Positions 11,101 to 20,228 are shown, numbered from the stretch's first letter. The stretch: DNA of 64,000 nt from Bradyrhizobium macuxiense (GCF_007993935.1 NZ_VITY01000001.1:124001-188000), one strand, 5' to 3'. Notes: generated from the letters alone by a model not told the origin. Numbers and translations are program-made.

Positions 11101-11310
11101 CTGGCGCTCGATGATGCCGGCGACTGAGGCGGCCATGGTGTCGGCGCTGGCGCCGGGAAGCGTCGCGGTGACCGCGATGGTCGGGAAGTCGACCTTGGGC
11201 AGCGCCGAGACCGGCAGCAGGCGGAAGCCGAACACGCCGAATGCGATGATCGACGCCGTGATCAGCGTCGTCATGACCGGGCGGCGGATGCAGAGCTCGG
11301 AGAGCGTCAT
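8188..11310 (-). CDS. RND-family multidrug efflux permease (MdtB/MdtC-like)
   Basis: 1040-aa inner-membrane proton antiporter of the HAE1 resistance-nodulation-division family, the pump of a tripartite exporter. The N-terminus (LCIRRPVMTTLITASIIAFG) is the first of 12 expected helices; the TM4 proton-relay aspartates are D401/D402 (GFVVDDAIVMLEN); two large periplasmic loops follow TM1 and TM7. Overall resemblance is closest to MdtB/MdtC-type pumps. The adaptor gene lies 3 bp upstream, clearly the same operon; no outer-membrane channel gene or dedicated regulator is adjacent. Confidence 0.93.
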   Translation of the reverse strand: MTLSELCIRRPVMTTLITASIIAFGVFGFRLLPVSALPKVDFPTIAVTATLPGASADTMAASVAGIIERQLSTIAGISSMNSNSSQGTSVITIQFDLNRSIDAAALDVQTALTIAQRRLPIEMTIPPSFRKVNPADFPVLFVSLGSATLPLSAVNEYGDITIGQALSQLPGVAQVLIYGAQKFAIRVQADPEAAAARSVSMEDIRAAVSRANSSTPVGTLNGPKQDVALQASGQMDKAADYRQIYVAWRNGSPVRLDDIARVYDSVENDKIATWMNDERAIVLAIQKQPDANTVAVVDAVLAKLPSLRAAIPPSVTMQVMMDRSISIRQAVSDVEETLLIAIALVILVIFLFLRSASATFIPALAVPISLFGTCAAMYALDYSINNMTLLALTLSVGFVVDDAIVMLENIVRHIEHGMKPFEAALKGAREIGFTIISITFSLIAVFIPVLLMGGIVGRVFREFAVTISVAIIVSGFVSLTLTPMLCARVLRAHDAAKRPNIVLRAFEAMFEAWLRAYEWALDWVLAKKALMLVVTLATLGGTIYLYMIVPKGFFPQEDTGFLIGVTEAATDTSFEAMKVRQQALVEVLRTDPAIEYINSTVGSGGPNPTANYGRLFIALKPQKMRDSAAVVVGRLRQKAREIPGMQAFFQSIQNLNIGGRISKSQYQYVMQSGDTEALYRLAPEMRDKIEKIAGLLDVTTDLYIKNPQMTVDIDREKAAVYGVTVDQVRNQLYNAYGARQVGTIYMPSNDYQIILEVQPQFRVDPSDLSKLYMKTANGQTIPLDAVARLVPTVGPLQINHQGQQPAVTISFNLAPGNSLGYAVDKITELEQTANLPPTIATGFSGTAQVFQDSLRGQGVLILAAVFAAFVILGILYESFIHPITIISGLPSAGIGAILTLMLFGMELSVIAMIGIVMLVGIVKKNAIMMVDFALERRRVGLSAEHAIREAALLRFRPIMMTTFAAIFGTLPIALGAGAGAELRQPLGVAVVGGLCVSQLLTLFITPVIYIYLDRIDRRLRRKLDPQADGDAERPQAVAAE

Positions 11311-11313
11311 CGG

Positions 11314-12447
11314 TCAGGCTCCGGCCTTGCGCGCCCGCAGCTCGACCCGCGATCCTTCCGAGAGAAGCAACTGGCCGTCGACGACGACACTTTCATCGCC
11401 TGCCAGACCGTCGGAGATCACCGACGAGCCCTGGAAGGTGCGATCGACTTTGACCGGCTGGACCTTGGCGACGCCGTCCCTGACGACGAAGACGAAATTG
11501 CCGTTCTGGCTGCGCTGGACCGCGACCGTCGGCACCACGACCGCGTCCTCGCTGCGGATGATCAGCTTGGTCTGCACGATGGTGCCGGGCCACAGCGTCT
11601 CGCTGGCATTGTTCATGATGCCACGCACCGTCACCATGCCTGTGGTCGCATCGACGGCGTTCTCGACCATCGCGACCTTGCCGTTCTCGGAGCGCTGGTG
11701 GCCGGGAATGGTCGCGATCACCTTTGAATCGCCCTTCCCCATGGCGTCGCGCAGATCGACCAGCGCACGCTGCGGAATTGCGAAGGTGACGTAGACCGGC
11801 GCCATCTGGTTGATGACCGCAAGCGGCTGGGTATCGGCGGGACGCACGAAATTGCCGACCTTGACGTTGGCGGCGCTGATCCGCCCCGCGAACGGCGCGC
11901 GGATCACGGTGTAGCTCTTCTGGACGCGGAGGTTTTCCAGCGCGAACTGGTCGGCCTTGATGGTGCCGATCAGGACGTCGGACTGGGTCTTGGCGTTGTC
12001 GAGATTGACCTGGGTGGTCGCGCCCTTGCCGACAAGTTCGGTGTAGCGACGGAGGTCGCGCTGCGCGCCCTCGAGCTGGGCCTGGTCGCGGGCCAGCACG
12101 CCCTCGGCCTGCTCGATCTGGGCATCGATCTGCCGCGCGTCGAGCATGAACAGCAGGTCGCCTTCATTGACCCTGGCGCCGTCCTCGAAATGGACCGAGA
12201 CGATGGTGGTCTCCAGCCGCGACTTCAGCGCCACGCTGGAGATCGGCGTGACCTGTCCGATCGCATCGACGTCAACCGGAACCGATTTGCGTTCGGCCTT
12301 GGCGAGATCCACCGAGACGACGCGTGGCCGCGGGGTCCCTTGCGCGGTGGCGGCACCGCCACCCATCCATGAAGCGCGGGTCATGTACGCCGCCCCGGCC
12401 GCAATGCCGAGAACAGCGACAGTCAGAACCAAATTGCGTCTTTTCAT
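11314..12447 (-). CDS. RND efflux membrane-fusion (adaptor) protein
   Basis: 377-aa periplasmic adaptor, MdtA-like, that links the RND pump to an outer-membrane channel. It begins MKRRNLVLTVAVLGIAAGAA (membrane anchor or signal). The lipoyl halves are LKSRLETTIVSVHFEDGARV and IRAPFAGRISAANVKVGNFV, flanking an alpha-hairpin with repeated Gln/Glu/Arg-rich heptads; the beta-barrel and proximal domain follow. Start ATG 12447 is chosen; longer frames add unrelated residues. The 172-bp gap to the divergent GNAT gene should carry both promoters. Confidence 0.92.
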   Translation of the reverse strand: MKRRNLVLTVAVLGIAAGAAYMTRASWMGGGAATAQGTPRPRVVSVDLAKAERKSVPVDVDAIGQVTPISSVALKSRLETTIVSVHFEDGARVNEGDLLFMLDARQIDAQIEQAEGVLARDQAQLEGAQRDLRRYTELVGKGATTQVNLDNAKTQSDVLIGTIKADQFALENLRVQKSYTVIRAPFAGRISAANVKVGNFVRPADTQPLAVINQMAPVYVTFAIPQRALVDLRDAMGKGDSKVIATIPGHQRSENGKVAMVENAVDATTGMVTVRGIMNNASETLWPGTIVQTKLIIRSEDAVVVPTVAVQRSQNGNFVFVVRDGVAKVQPVKVDRTFQGSSVISDGLAGDESVVVDGQLLLSEGSRVELRARKAGA

Positions 12448-12619
12448 AAGTTTTGCACGTGCGCCGCCCGCTTCCCTTGAGGGCCGGGACGCTTCGCAAC
12501 TCCCCCCGTCGGCAATTGTTACGCCTTGTTTCTGGAGAGGGTTAGCACAGCAGGGCTGCGCATGGTATGCCACCAAAGTGAAAAAGTGCGCCGCGTCGGG
12601 CGCTGCGAATCGCTGCCTT

Positions 12620-13045
12620 ATGTCCACCTCCGTCCTGATCTGCACCTGGGAAGACGCCCGCGAACGCGCCGGCGCCATCCGCTACAATGTCTTTGTCGAA
12701 GAACAGGGCGTGCCGGTCGAACTGGAATGGGACGACATGGACGCGTCGAGCTGGCACGCGCTGGCTTTTGTCGAGGACGGCACCGCCGTGGCGACGGGCC
12801 GGCTGCTCCCCGACGGCCACATCGGCCGCATGGCCGTGCTCAAAATGGCACGCGGCACGGGCGTTGGCGCCCGGGTGCTGGACGCGCTGATGGCCAAGGC
12901 GGCCGAACTCGGCTATCCCGAACTGATCCTCAACGCGCAGACGCACGCGGAGCCGTTCTATGCGCGCGCCGGGTTCGAACGGTGCGGCGACGAGTTCGAG
13001 GAAGCCGGCATCCCACACATCGAGATGCGGAAACGCTTGGACTAG
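12620..13045 (+). CDS. GNAT-family N-acetyltransferase
   Basis: 141-aa acetyltransferase of the ElaA/YjcF-like group. The N-terminal block IRYNVFVEEQGVPVELEWDD is typical of that subgroup, and the acetyl-CoA site is IGRMAVLKMARGTGVGARVL, followed by AEPFYARAGFERCGDEFEEA. The substrate cannot be told from sequence. Start ATG 12620 gives the usual length; exonuclease III follows 43 bp downstream on the same strand. Confidence 0.85.
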   Translation: MSTSVLICTWEDARERAGAIRYNVFVEEQGVPVELEWDDMDASSWHALAFVEDGTAVATGRLLPDGHIGRMAVLKMARGTGVGARVLDALMAKAAELGYPELILNAQTHAEPFYARAGFERCGDEFEEAGIPHIEMRKRLD

Positions 13046-13088
13046 GCGGAGCGCTTGCCAACGCGCCGCGTCAAATAGAGGACTTCCG

Positions 13089-13886
13089 ATGACTGTTCGC
13101 ATCGCCACCTGGAACGTCAACTCGGTCCGGCAACGGATCGAACTGCTGGTCAGCTGGCTGAAGGAATGCTCTCCCGACATCGTCTGCCTGCAGGAGATCA
13201 AATGCGTCGACGACGCGTTTCCCCGGCTCGAGGTCGAGGCGCTCGGGTATAATGTCGTCACCCACGGCCAGAAGACGTTCAACGGCGTTGCGCTGCTCTC
13301 CAAGTTGCCGTTCGACGAGACCAAATCGGGCCTTGCCGGCGACGACGAGGACGCCCATGCCCGCTTCCTCGAAGGCGTCGTCACGCTGAAGCAGGGCGTG
13401 GTGCGGGTCGCGTGTCTCTATCTGCCCAACGGCAACCCCGCGAACACCGACAAATATCCCTACAAGCTCAAATGGATGTCGCGGCTTCTTGAGTACGCGA
13501 AGGAACGGCTTAAGGCCGAAGAGCCGCTGATCCTGGCCGGCGACTACAATGTCATCCCGGCGGCCCGCGACGTCTATAATCCGGCCGCCTGGGTCGACGA
13601 CGCCCTGTTCCGGCCTCAGACCCGTGAAGCCTTCCAGTCGCTGCTCGGCCTCGGCCTGACCGATGCGCTGCGGGCGGTCAATGACGAGCCCGGCCAGTAC
13701 ACTTTCTGGGACTACCAAGCCGGCGCCTGGCAGAAGAACTGGGGCCTGCGCATCGACCATCTGCTGATGTCGCCGCAAGCCAGCGACCGGCTGATCGATG
13801 TCGGGATCGACAGTTATGTGCGCGCCTGGGAGAAACCGTCCGACCATGTGCCGGTGTGGGCGGATCTCGATTTCGAGACCGCCTGA
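13089..13886 (+). CDS. xth: Exodeoxyribonuclease III
   Basis: 265-aa Mg-dependent AP endonuclease and 3'-5' exonuclease of the EEP superfamily, acting in base-excision repair. Active-site segments are all visible: TWNVNSVRQR near the start, CLQEIKC (metal Glu), LAGDYNVIP (Asp/Asn), LRIDHLLMS and KPSDHVPVWADL (catalytic His). The ATG at 13089 lies behind GAGGACTTCCG. It probably shares a transcript with the upstream GNAT gene. Confidence 0.95.
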   Translation: MTVRIATWNVNSVRQRIELLVSWLKECSPDIVCLQEIKCVDDAFPRLEVEALGYNVVTHGQKTFNGVALLSKLPFDETKSGLAGDDEDAHARFLEGVVTLKQGVVRVACLYLPNGNPANTDKYPYKLKWMSRLLEYAKERLKAEEPLILAGDYNVIPAARDVYNPAAWVDDALFRPQTREAFQSLLGLGLTDALRAVNDEPGQYTFWDYQAGAWQKNWGLRIDHLLMSPQASDRLIDVGIDSYVRAWEKPSDHVPVWADLDFETA

Positions 13887-13935
13887 GCCCCAAGCAAGCC
13901 CCGAAGGCCGCCGGCGATATCAGTCGCGGCGGACT

Positions 13936-14772
13936 CTAATCGCGGCGGCCCTGCACCCAATGCTCGAGCATCTGCAGCGCCATCGCACGGTCGTCTTCCG
14001 ACGCCTTGGCGATCGCCCGGTTGTAGCTTTCCTTGATCCAGGCCTCGTCGGGCGTTGCGCTGTCACGCGCGAGCGTCAGCCACATCAGGCCGCGCGCCCG
14101 CTGCGGCGGCAGCCGGTCGCCGTTGAACAGCATCTGGCCAAGCAGCGCCTGCGCTTGATGCTGGCCCTTCTGCGCGGCGAGCCCGAGCCAGCGCGCGCCA
14201 TAGCGGAAATCGTCCCGCGAGGCGTCCGGCGTCTTCAGGTACAGCCGGGCAAGGTCGTACTGGGCGTCGGCGTTGCCGAAATAGGACGCCGCATACGAGA
14301 ACATCTCCCGCGCCCGCTCGGTGTCCGCCTTCACCTTGGAATTGGGAATGCCGCTCAGATAGTAGCGGCCGAGCGCCACGAAGGCGTTGGCCACGATCGA
14401 GGCTTGCGGTGCCGACGGGGAATCCTCGGCATGCGCATTGGCGATCCGGCTGAAATACTCGAAGGCGCGCATGTCGTCCTGGATGACGCCGTCGCCCTCG
14501 GCGTACATCTTGCCGAGCTTCCACTGCGCCACCGGGTGACCGCCCTCGGCCTGATACTGCAGCGTGCTGAACGAGGAGGTCGGCGCGGTCGCGGTCGGTG
14601 CGACCGGGCTGGCGGCCCGCTTCAGCGCGGCGGCCGTCCCCGGCTGCGGGGAAACCACCGGAAGAACGGTATCCTGGGGGCTGACCGGGGCGCCGTCGAA
14701 TCCGAATCCAGGGCCCGCCACCGGAATGGCCCCTAACGCAAACGCAAAAATCGTACGCTTAAACGTCCGCAT
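13936..14772 (-). CDS. Periplasmic Sel1-repeat protein, ExoR-like
   Basis: 278-aa exported protein. A signal peptide ([20 protein letters not shown]) precedes a low-complexity stretch and then Sel1/TPR-like repeats, recognisable as [21 protein letters not shown], [14 protein letters not shown] and [14 protein letters not shown] segments. Arrangement, length and the IPNSKV and [19 protein letters not shown] blocks resemble rhizobial ExoR, the periplasmic inhibitor of the ExoS-ChvI two-component system that controls succinoglycan and motility; that function is inferred. Its ATG lies 14 bp inside the end of ilvD in another frame, so it is probably translationally coupled to ilvD. Confidence 0.75.
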   Translation of the reverse strand: MRTFKRTIFAFALGAIPVAGPGFGFDGAPVSPQDTVLPVVSPQPGTAAALKRAASPVAPTATAPTSSFSTLQYQAEGGHPVAQWKLGKMYAEGDGVIQDDMRAFEYFSRIANAHAEDSPSAPQASIVANAFVALGRYYLSGIPNSKVKADTERAREMFSYAASYFGNADAQYDLARLYLKTPDASRDDFRYGARWLGLAAQKGQHQAQALLGQMLFNGDRLPPQRARGLMWLTLARDSATPDEAWIKESYNRAIAKASEDDRAMALQMLEHWVQGRRD

Positions 14773-16483
14773 AACACTGTTTCTCGTGCGCGCCACCCGG
14801 ATGGGTGACCGCGCCATCCACCGCCGGCCCCACTTGCTCGGCGTACTTCCACAGCGCACCAGATGTGTGGTTAGTCGCGCGAGGGGCCCATTTGGTCTTA
14901 CGATTTGCGAGCTCGGCGTCGCTCAATTTTACGTCAAGTGTGCCGGCGACCGCATCGATCTCGATGATATCGCCGTCCTGCAATAACCCGATCGGCCCGC
15001 CGACGGCCGCTTCAGGTCCAATATGTCCGATGCAGAAGCCACGGGTGGCACCGGAGAACCGGCCGTCGGTGATCAGGGCAACCTTGCCCCCCATCCCTTG
15101 CCCGGTCAGCGCCGCCGTGGTCGCCAGCATCTCCCGCATCCCGGGACCGCCCTTCGGCCCCTCGTAGCGGATCACAATCACTTCGCCTTCCTTGTAGGTG
15201 CGCTTCTGCACCGCCTCGAAGGCGTCTTCCTCGCGGTCGAAGCACCGGGCCGGACCGGTAAACTTCAGGTTCGACATGCCCGCGACCTTCACGATCGCAC
15301 CCTCCGGAGCGAGATTACCCTTCAGACCGACAACGCCACCTGTCACGGTGATAGGTTTGTCGGCCGGCCGCACCACGTCCTGGTGCGGATTCCATTTCAC
15401 GCTTTTGAGGTTTTCGGCGATCGTTCGGCCAGTGACGGTCAGGCAATTCCCGTGCAGGTGGCCATTGTCGAGCAGCGTCTTCATCAGCAGCGGAATGCCA
15501 CCTACTTCAAACATGTCTTTGGCAACATAACGGCCGCCCGGCTTCAAATCCGCGACGTAAGGAGTCTTTTTGAAGATTTCGGCAACGTCGAACAAATTGA
15601 ATTTAATGCCGCACTCATGGGCGATCGCCGGCAGGTGCAGCGCAGCATTGGTCGAGCCGCCCGAGGCCGCAACCACTGCCGCAGCATTCTCAAGGGCTTC
15701 GCGGGTGACGATGTCGCGGGGGCGGATGTTTTTCTCGATCAGCTCCATCACCTTCTCGCCGGCGGCGGCGCAGAAGGAGTCGCGTATCTCGTAGGGCGCA
15801 GGCGCGCCGGCCGAGTACGGCAGCGCGAGGCCAATCGCCTCGGAGACGGTCGCCATGGTGTTGGCGGTGAACTGGGCGCCGCAGGCGCCGGCCGACGGGC
15901 ACGCCACCCGCTCGATCTCGTCGAGGTCCTCGTCCGACATGGCGCCGACCGAGTGCTTGCCGACCGCCTCGAACATGTCCTGCACGGTAACCGGTTGCCC
16001 GCGGAAGTTGCCGGGCAGGATCGAGCCGCCATAGATGAAGATCGAGGGCACGTTGAGCCGGACCATCGCCATCATCATGCCCGGCAGCGACTTGTCGCAG
16101 CCGGCGAGCCCGACCAGCGCGTCATAGGCGTGGCCGCGGACGGTGAGCTCGACCGAATCGGCGATGCATTCACGCGACGGCAGCGACGAGCGCATGCCGT
16201 CATGGCCCATCGCGATGCCGTCGGTCACGGTGATGGTGCAGAATTCGCGCGGCGTGCCGCCGGCGGATGCCACGCCCTTCTTCACCGCCTGCGCCTGGCG
16301 CATCAGCGAAATGTTGCACGGGGCCGCTTCGTTCCAACATGAAGCAACGCCGACAAAGGGTTGATGAATCTGGGCTGTCGTCAGCCCCATGGCGTAGAGA
16401 TAGGAACGGTGCGGCGCGCGCTGGGGCCCCTCCGTCACGTGACGGCTCGGCAGCCTGCTCTTGATGTTCGTCTTGACGTCCAT
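14759..16483 (-). CDS. ilvD: Dihydroxy-acid dehydratase
   Basis: 574-aa Fe-S dehydratase of the IlvD/EDD family, converting 2,3-dihydroxy-acids to 2-keto-acids in isoleucine and valine synthesis. Cluster cysteines are visible in [24 protein letters not shown] and [15 protein letters not shown]. Length and motifs fit IlvD rather than the longer sugar-acid dehydratases. The ExoR-like gene overlaps its 3' end by 14 bp. The roughly 490-bp upstream gap carries repeated GTTGC/GCAAC motifs that may take part in regulation. Confidence 0.93.
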   Translation of the reverse strand: MDVKTNIKSRLPSRHVTEGPQRAPHRSYLYAMGLTTAQIHQPFVGVASCWNEAAPCNISLMRQAQAVKKGVASAGGTPREFCTITVTDGIAMGHDGMRSSLPSRECIADSVELTVRGHAYDALVGLAGCDKSLPGMMMAMVRLNVPSIFIYGGSILPGNFRGQPVTVQDMFEAVGKHSVGAMSDEDLDEIERVACPSAGACGAQFTANTMATVSEAIGLALPYSAGAPAPYEIRDSFCAAAGEKVMELIEKNIRPRDIVTREALENAAAVVAASGGSTNAALHLPAIAHECGIKFNLFDVAEIFKKTPYVADLKPGGRYVAKDMFEVGGIPLLMKTLLDNGHLHGNCLTVTGRTIAENLKSVKWNPHQDVVRPADKPITVTGGVVGLKGNLAPEGAIVKVAGMSNLKFTGPARCFDREEDAFEAVQKRTYKEGEVIVIRYEGPKGGPGMREMLATTAALTGQGMGGKVALITDGRFSGATRGFCIGHIGPEAAVGGPIGLLQDGDIIEIDAVAGTLDVKLSDAELANRKTKWAPRATNHTSGALWKYAEQVGPAVDGAVTHPGGAHEKQCYADV

Positions 16484-16666
16484 CGCGACCCTGTTCCGAC
16501 GCTCTTTTCCTGCGCTCTTTCTTGCATCAACGCCGGAACCCGAAAAAATGTCCCGACGCCGGAGCGCTGGCTATTCAGCTAGGTGAATATCCTTTCATGT
16601 GAGGGTGTGGCTAAAAAGCGGCGCGACTACGGATGGGCTGGTTTTAGGGTTAAATGTTCAGGCATC

Positions 16667-16792
16667 GTTGCAACAACGCAACAATCGTGGCCGCCGCGCA
16701 ACCATGTATTACCAGTCCTTATGGGAACCTGACACGTGCCTGACAAAGCAGTCTTGAAGTTGCGGTTTCGCAACTAGGTTCGCTCTAGTTGC
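16667..16792. promoter_or_regulatory. Cluster of GTTGC/GCAAC motifs upstream of ilvD
   Basis: GTTGC or GCAAC occurs at 16667, 16670, 16678, 16698, 16759, 16770 and 16788. AGTTGCG (16758-16764) pairs with CGCAACT (16769-16775), while CAACTAG (16771-16777) pairs with CTAGTTG (16785-16791); the two hairpins share the CAACT strand and exclude each other. The cluster lies 180-310 bp upstream of ilvD, in an otherwise gene-free gap (16484-16977). Operator or leader function is inference. Confidence 0.4.
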
Positions 16793-16846
16793 GAGCTGGG
16801 CGATGACATATGAGTATGGAATTCAGCTTCGCAGCCCTCTCCCCGC

Positions 16847-16950
16847 GTCATTCCGGGGCGCGCCTCTTGGCGCGAGCCCGGAATCCATTGGGCCGCACGA
16901 CCCATGGATAAATGGATTCCGGGCTCTCGCTTCGCGAGCCCCGGAATGAC
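16847..16950. repeat. 104-bp dispersed palindromic repeat (GTCATTCCGGGGC family)
   Basis: Outer arms GTCATTCCGGGGC and GCCCCGGAATGAC close a structure with inner arms CCCGGAATCCAT and ATGGATTCCGGG, giving a nested cruciform. It sits between the 3' end of the GGDEF gene and the ilvD promoter region. Such elements are non-coding and dispersed in bradyrhizobial intergenic DNA; copy number cannot be judged here. Confidence 0.8.
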
Positions 16951-16977
16951 GAGTCTGAGGGAAGCGTGACGTTTCGC

Positions 16978-18603
16978 CTACTCCGCTGCCAGCTTCGGTG
17001 GCACTGGGGGCGCCCAGCACTCGACACGATTTCGGCCGCGCTCCTTGGCCTGGTACAGCGCCGCATCGGCGGCCTTCATCAGGGCCTCTATCCCGGGCAT
17101 GCTCGTGAAGGCCTCGGCAACGCCGATGCTCACCGTGACCGACACCGGACGATCATCCGCGCCCAAGGTCAACGCTTCCGCCCGCTTGCGAATGCGCTCG
17201 GCGACAGTGCGGGCGCGCGACAACGTCGTTTCTGGCAACAGGACGGCGAACTCCTCGCCTCCGACGCGGCCCACAACGTCAGACTTGCGTTTGCCGCGAA
17301 TGCAAATCTCGGCAACGGCCTTGATCGCCTCGTCGCCGACAGCATGGCCGAACCGGTCATTGATGCTCTTGAAGTGATCGATATCGACCATCAGGACGGA
17401 TACGGAACGATAGTAGCGCTGGAACCGGCTCCACTCTGCATCCAACGTCGTCAGGAAGTGCCTGCGATTGAACAGGCCAGTGAGCGGGTCGGTGGTCGCG
17501 AGCACCTCAAGCTGTTGCGCATTGCGGACGAGATCGGTGACGTCGACAAAGGTCAGCATCCGGCCGCCGTTTGCCATTGTCGAGCAATGGACCCTGATGT
17601 TGCGGCCGTCCGGTGTCTGCACGTCGCGCTTGTGATCGCCGGCCTTGATCTCCGCGATCCGCTTCGCCGGAAAGGCTTTGATCTGCTCCGCCGTCGCGCC
17701 GGTCGGGACCGCGCGGCGGTTGCGCGTGATCAGCGAGACGTAAGCCGGATGCCGCGCGACCTCCTCCTCGCTCACCTCCCAGAATTCCCGCATTCTCCGG
17801 TTGAGGAAGATCGCATTGAGATCGCGATCGAGCAGCACGACGCCGTCCTCAACATTCTCGAGCGCACCGGTCAGCACCTTCAGCTTGTCGGACGCGCGCA
17901 CGATGTCGGTCACGGGCGTGTAGCTCACCATCCGTCCGCCGTCGGGCAGCGGCGTGCACTGACACCGAACCACATCGCCGTTGCTGCGCCTGAGATCGAT
18001 CGGGTTTGCGTCCCCGACGCTCACAAGACGGACGCGCTCGGCAACATAGGCTTGGAGCTGCTCGGCCGGCAGCTCATAAGCCATGATCTTACAGCCGTGA
18101 TGCATCAGATCGGTGAAGGTGGGATTGCGGTCGGCAACCGTGTCGGGGAGCTGCCACATGTTCCGGAATGCGCGGTTGATGAACAGCGCTTTCAGCTCCG
18201 CGTCCAGCAATAGGATGCCGACCGGGATCTGATCGAGCGCCGCCCGCAGCGCCAGCATGTGCCCGCGCAGGATATCGCCGCTGCGCCGCTCGGGAATTGC
18301 GGCCGGCGTGGGAGCAGCAGGAACTGCAGGCGCGGGCGCCGCCGTACTTGCCCGCTGCTCCTCAAAAGCAAGGCCGAGCTGCCGGTCGGATTGCCACAGC
18401 CGTTTGCACGGCCGCACCTGGTTGGTGCCGACAAGCAGCAGCTGGACGTGGTCGGGAATGCCGATCGTGGCTTCGAGTTCGACCGTCGCACCCGCGTCGG
18501 TGAGCTGCCGGACGGTGCAGTCGAATGCGGACCGACCGAAGTTGAAGACGATCTTCCCGGCCAGGAATGTTCGACCGCGAGAAGCTGACACCTGTCCGGA
18601 CAT
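16978..18603 (-). CDS. PilZ-PAS-PAS-GGDEF diguanylate cyclase
   Basis: 541-aa soluble signalling protein. An N-terminal PilZ-like domain (about 1-95, GRTFLAGKIVFNFGRSAF) is followed by two PAS_7-type domains, each with an LLDAELKALFINRAFRNMW-like block, and a GGDEF domain from about residue 373. The active site is GGEEF near 448-452 and the RKSD motif five residues before it is an intact inhibitory I-site, so it should make c-di-GMP from GTP with product inhibition. ATG 18603 is chosen over an in-frame GTG at 18642. No sensor helix or phosphoreceiver is present. Confidence 0.9.
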   Translation of the reverse strand: MSGQVSASRGRTFLAGKIVFNFGRSAFDCTVRQLTDAGATVELEATIGIPDHVQLLLVGTNQVRPCKRLWQSDRQLGLAFEEQRASTAAPAPAVPAAPTPAAIPERRSGDILRGHMLALRAALDQIPVGILLLDAELKALFINRAFRNMWQLPDTVADRNPTFTDLMHHGCKIMAYELPAEQLQAYVAERVRLVSVGDANPIDLRRSNGDVVRCQCTPLPDGGRMVSYTPVTDIVRASDKLKVLTGALENVEDGVVLLDRDLNAIFLNRRMREFWEVSEEEVARHPAYVSLITRNRRAVPTGATAEQIKAFPAKRIAEIKAGDHKRDVQTPDGRNIRVHCSTMANGGRMLTFVDVTDLVRNAQQLEVLATTDPLTGLFNRRHFLTTLDAEWSRFQRYYRSVSVLMVDIDHFKSINDRFGHAVGDEAIKAVAEICIRGKRKSDVVGRVGGEEFAVLLPETTLSRARTVAERIRKRAEALTLGADDRPVSVTVSIGVAEAFTSMPGIEALMKAADAALYQAKERGRNRVECWAPPVPPKLAAE

Positions 18604-18880
18604 GGCAAGACCACCTGGAGCAATTGCGAGCCCCCTCACCACAGCACCTTTGAGTCACCAAGCCATGAACGCTTTCGGGGGATTTTGAATCGGGAACCGG
18701 GGACGACGACTGCGCGCGCTGCACTGCAATACGGGTTCCATCCGGCCACGCCACGCAGCGATATCGGTCAAGGTCGCTGCCGGGAAGAATTTGCTTCGAC
18801 CCTATAATTATGGTGGCGCTAGACGCCATCGGAGGAGTAGCGTCGCAACTCCCTCAGTAACAGTCAGGGAAGCGCCCGCC

Positions 18881-19063
18881 ATGTCTGCTCTCCAAGCAAA
18901 GCTGGAACGTTTTGAAACCCTCGCCAACGAATGCGAGCTGATCGCGAGCAGGACGCTGGATGGGAGTAACCGCGAACTGTATCAGCGGCTGGGCGGGCAT
19001 TATCGCGAGCTGGCGACCGACATGAGGACCATGATCGCGACCATCGACGCGGCGGCAGCGTAA
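18881..19063 (+). CDS. Small conserved-type hypothetical protein (60 aa)
   Basis: 60-aa hydrophilic, probably all-helical protein beginning MSALQAKLERFETLANECEL and ending TMIATIDAAAA. AGGGA lies 11 nt before the ATG and a hairpin follows the stop, so it looks like a complete monocistronic gene. It has no signal peptide or membrane helix and I do not recognise a family. It is divergent from the GGDEF gene across a 277-bp gap. Confidence 0.65.
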   Translation: MSALQAKLERFETLANECELIASRTLDGSNRELYQRLGGHYRELATDMRTMIATIDAAAA

Positions 19064-19069
19064 GAAAAA

Positions 19070-19095
19070 GGGCCGCTCGAAACAACAAGCGGCCC
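19070..19095 (+). terminator. Hairpin after the 60-aa gene
   Basis: Stem GGGCCGCT/AGCGGCCC with a 10-nt loop begins 7 bp after the stop codon. There is no T-run, so termination strength is uncertain. Confidence 0.5.
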
Positions 19096-19319
19096 AAGTC
19101 TAGGGAGGAAACGCCCTCAAGGAGGGCGGCGATAGCGCGAGGCGCTACCGCACCGTGCTCATATGGGGTGAGCGCTCGGCTTCGGCAGCCCGGACGACGC
19201 AAGCCAGGGGCGCGACTTGTGCGCCTTGAATCTGGGCGTCGCAGCGCATATGTCCAAACGCGACCGGCGGAGCCAACGAGCCCTTCGCGGGTAGCACGCA
19301 GCGATACCCACCCTACAAT

Positions 19320-20228
19320 CTACGAAAGCCGCTTCCGCTTCGCGTTCAGCGCTGAGGTGACGCGGCTCACCGGCGGGCGGCCGAGCAAGGTGGCGACCTC
19401 GTTCGTCGTCGCCAGCAGCCTGTCCATGTCCACGCCGGTTTTCACGCCCATGCCCTCGAGCATGTAGACGACATCCTCGGTCGCGACATTGCCGGTGGCG
19501 CCGGGCGCATAGGGGCAGCCGCCGAGGCCGCCGGCGGCGGCATCGATGACGCGGACGCCCTCTTCCATGCCGGCATAGAGGTTGGCCAACGCCTGGCCAT
19601 AGGTGTCGTGGAAGTGCATCGCAAGGTTCGCCACCGGAAGCTCGGCGCCGACCGCACGCAGCATCTCCCTGGCCTTGAGCGGCGTGCCGACACCGATGGT
19701 GTCGCCGAGCGAGATTTCGTAGCAGCCGAGATCCCACAGCGTCATCGCGAGGTCGGCGACCGCCTTCGGCTTGATCTCGCCGTCAAACGGGCAGCCCAGC
19801 ACGCAGGAGATATAGCCGCGCACCTTGACGCCATCGGCCTTGGCGCGCGCCAGCACCGGCTTGAAGCGCTCGATCGATTCCGCGATCGAGCAGTTGATGT
19901 TGGCGCGCGAAAAACCTTCGGAGGCCGCCGCGAACACCGAGACCACCTTGGCGCCGGCCGCACGCGCGGCGTCATAGCCCTTCTCGTTCGGTACCAGCAC
20001 GTGGAATTCGGCATCCTTGATATGGCCGACGCCGCGCAGCACCTGGTCGGAGCTTGCCATCTGCGGGATCGCCTTCGGCGAGACGAAGGCGCCGACTTCG
20101 ACGGTGTTGAGCCCCGCGGCCACCAGCGCCTCGACGAAGACGATACGCGCCTCGACGCTGACCGGGGTCTTCTCGTTTTGCAGGCCGTCGCGCGGCCCCA
20201 TCTCGACGATGCGGATCTGATCGGTCAT
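19320..20228 (-). CDS. hmgL: Hydroxymethylglutaryl-CoA lyase
   Basis: 302-aa TIM-barrel lyase splitting HMG-CoA into acetoacetate and acetyl-CoA, the last step of leucine degradation. GPRDGLQNEK lies near residue 11, the metal-binding MHFHDTYGQAL is present, and the signature loop GGLGGCPYAPGATGN carries the catalytic Cys. Start ATG 20228 overlaps the stop of mccA (ATGA), so it is translationally coupled to it. Confidence 0.94.
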   Translation of the reverse strand: MTDQIRIVEMGPRDGLQNEKTPVSVEARIVFVEALVAAGLNTVEVGAFVSPKAIPQMASSDQVLRGVGHIKDAEFHVLVPNEKGYDAARAAGAKVVSVFAAASEGFSRANINCSIAESIERFKPVLARAKADGVKVRGYISCVLGCPFDGEIKPKAVADLAMTLWDLGCYEISLGDTIGVGTPLKAREMLRAVGAELPVANLAMHFHDTYGQALANLYAGMEEGVRVIDAAAGGLGGCPYAPGATGNVATEDVVYMLEGMGVKTGVDMDRLLATTNEVATLLGRPPVSRVTSALNAKRKRLS

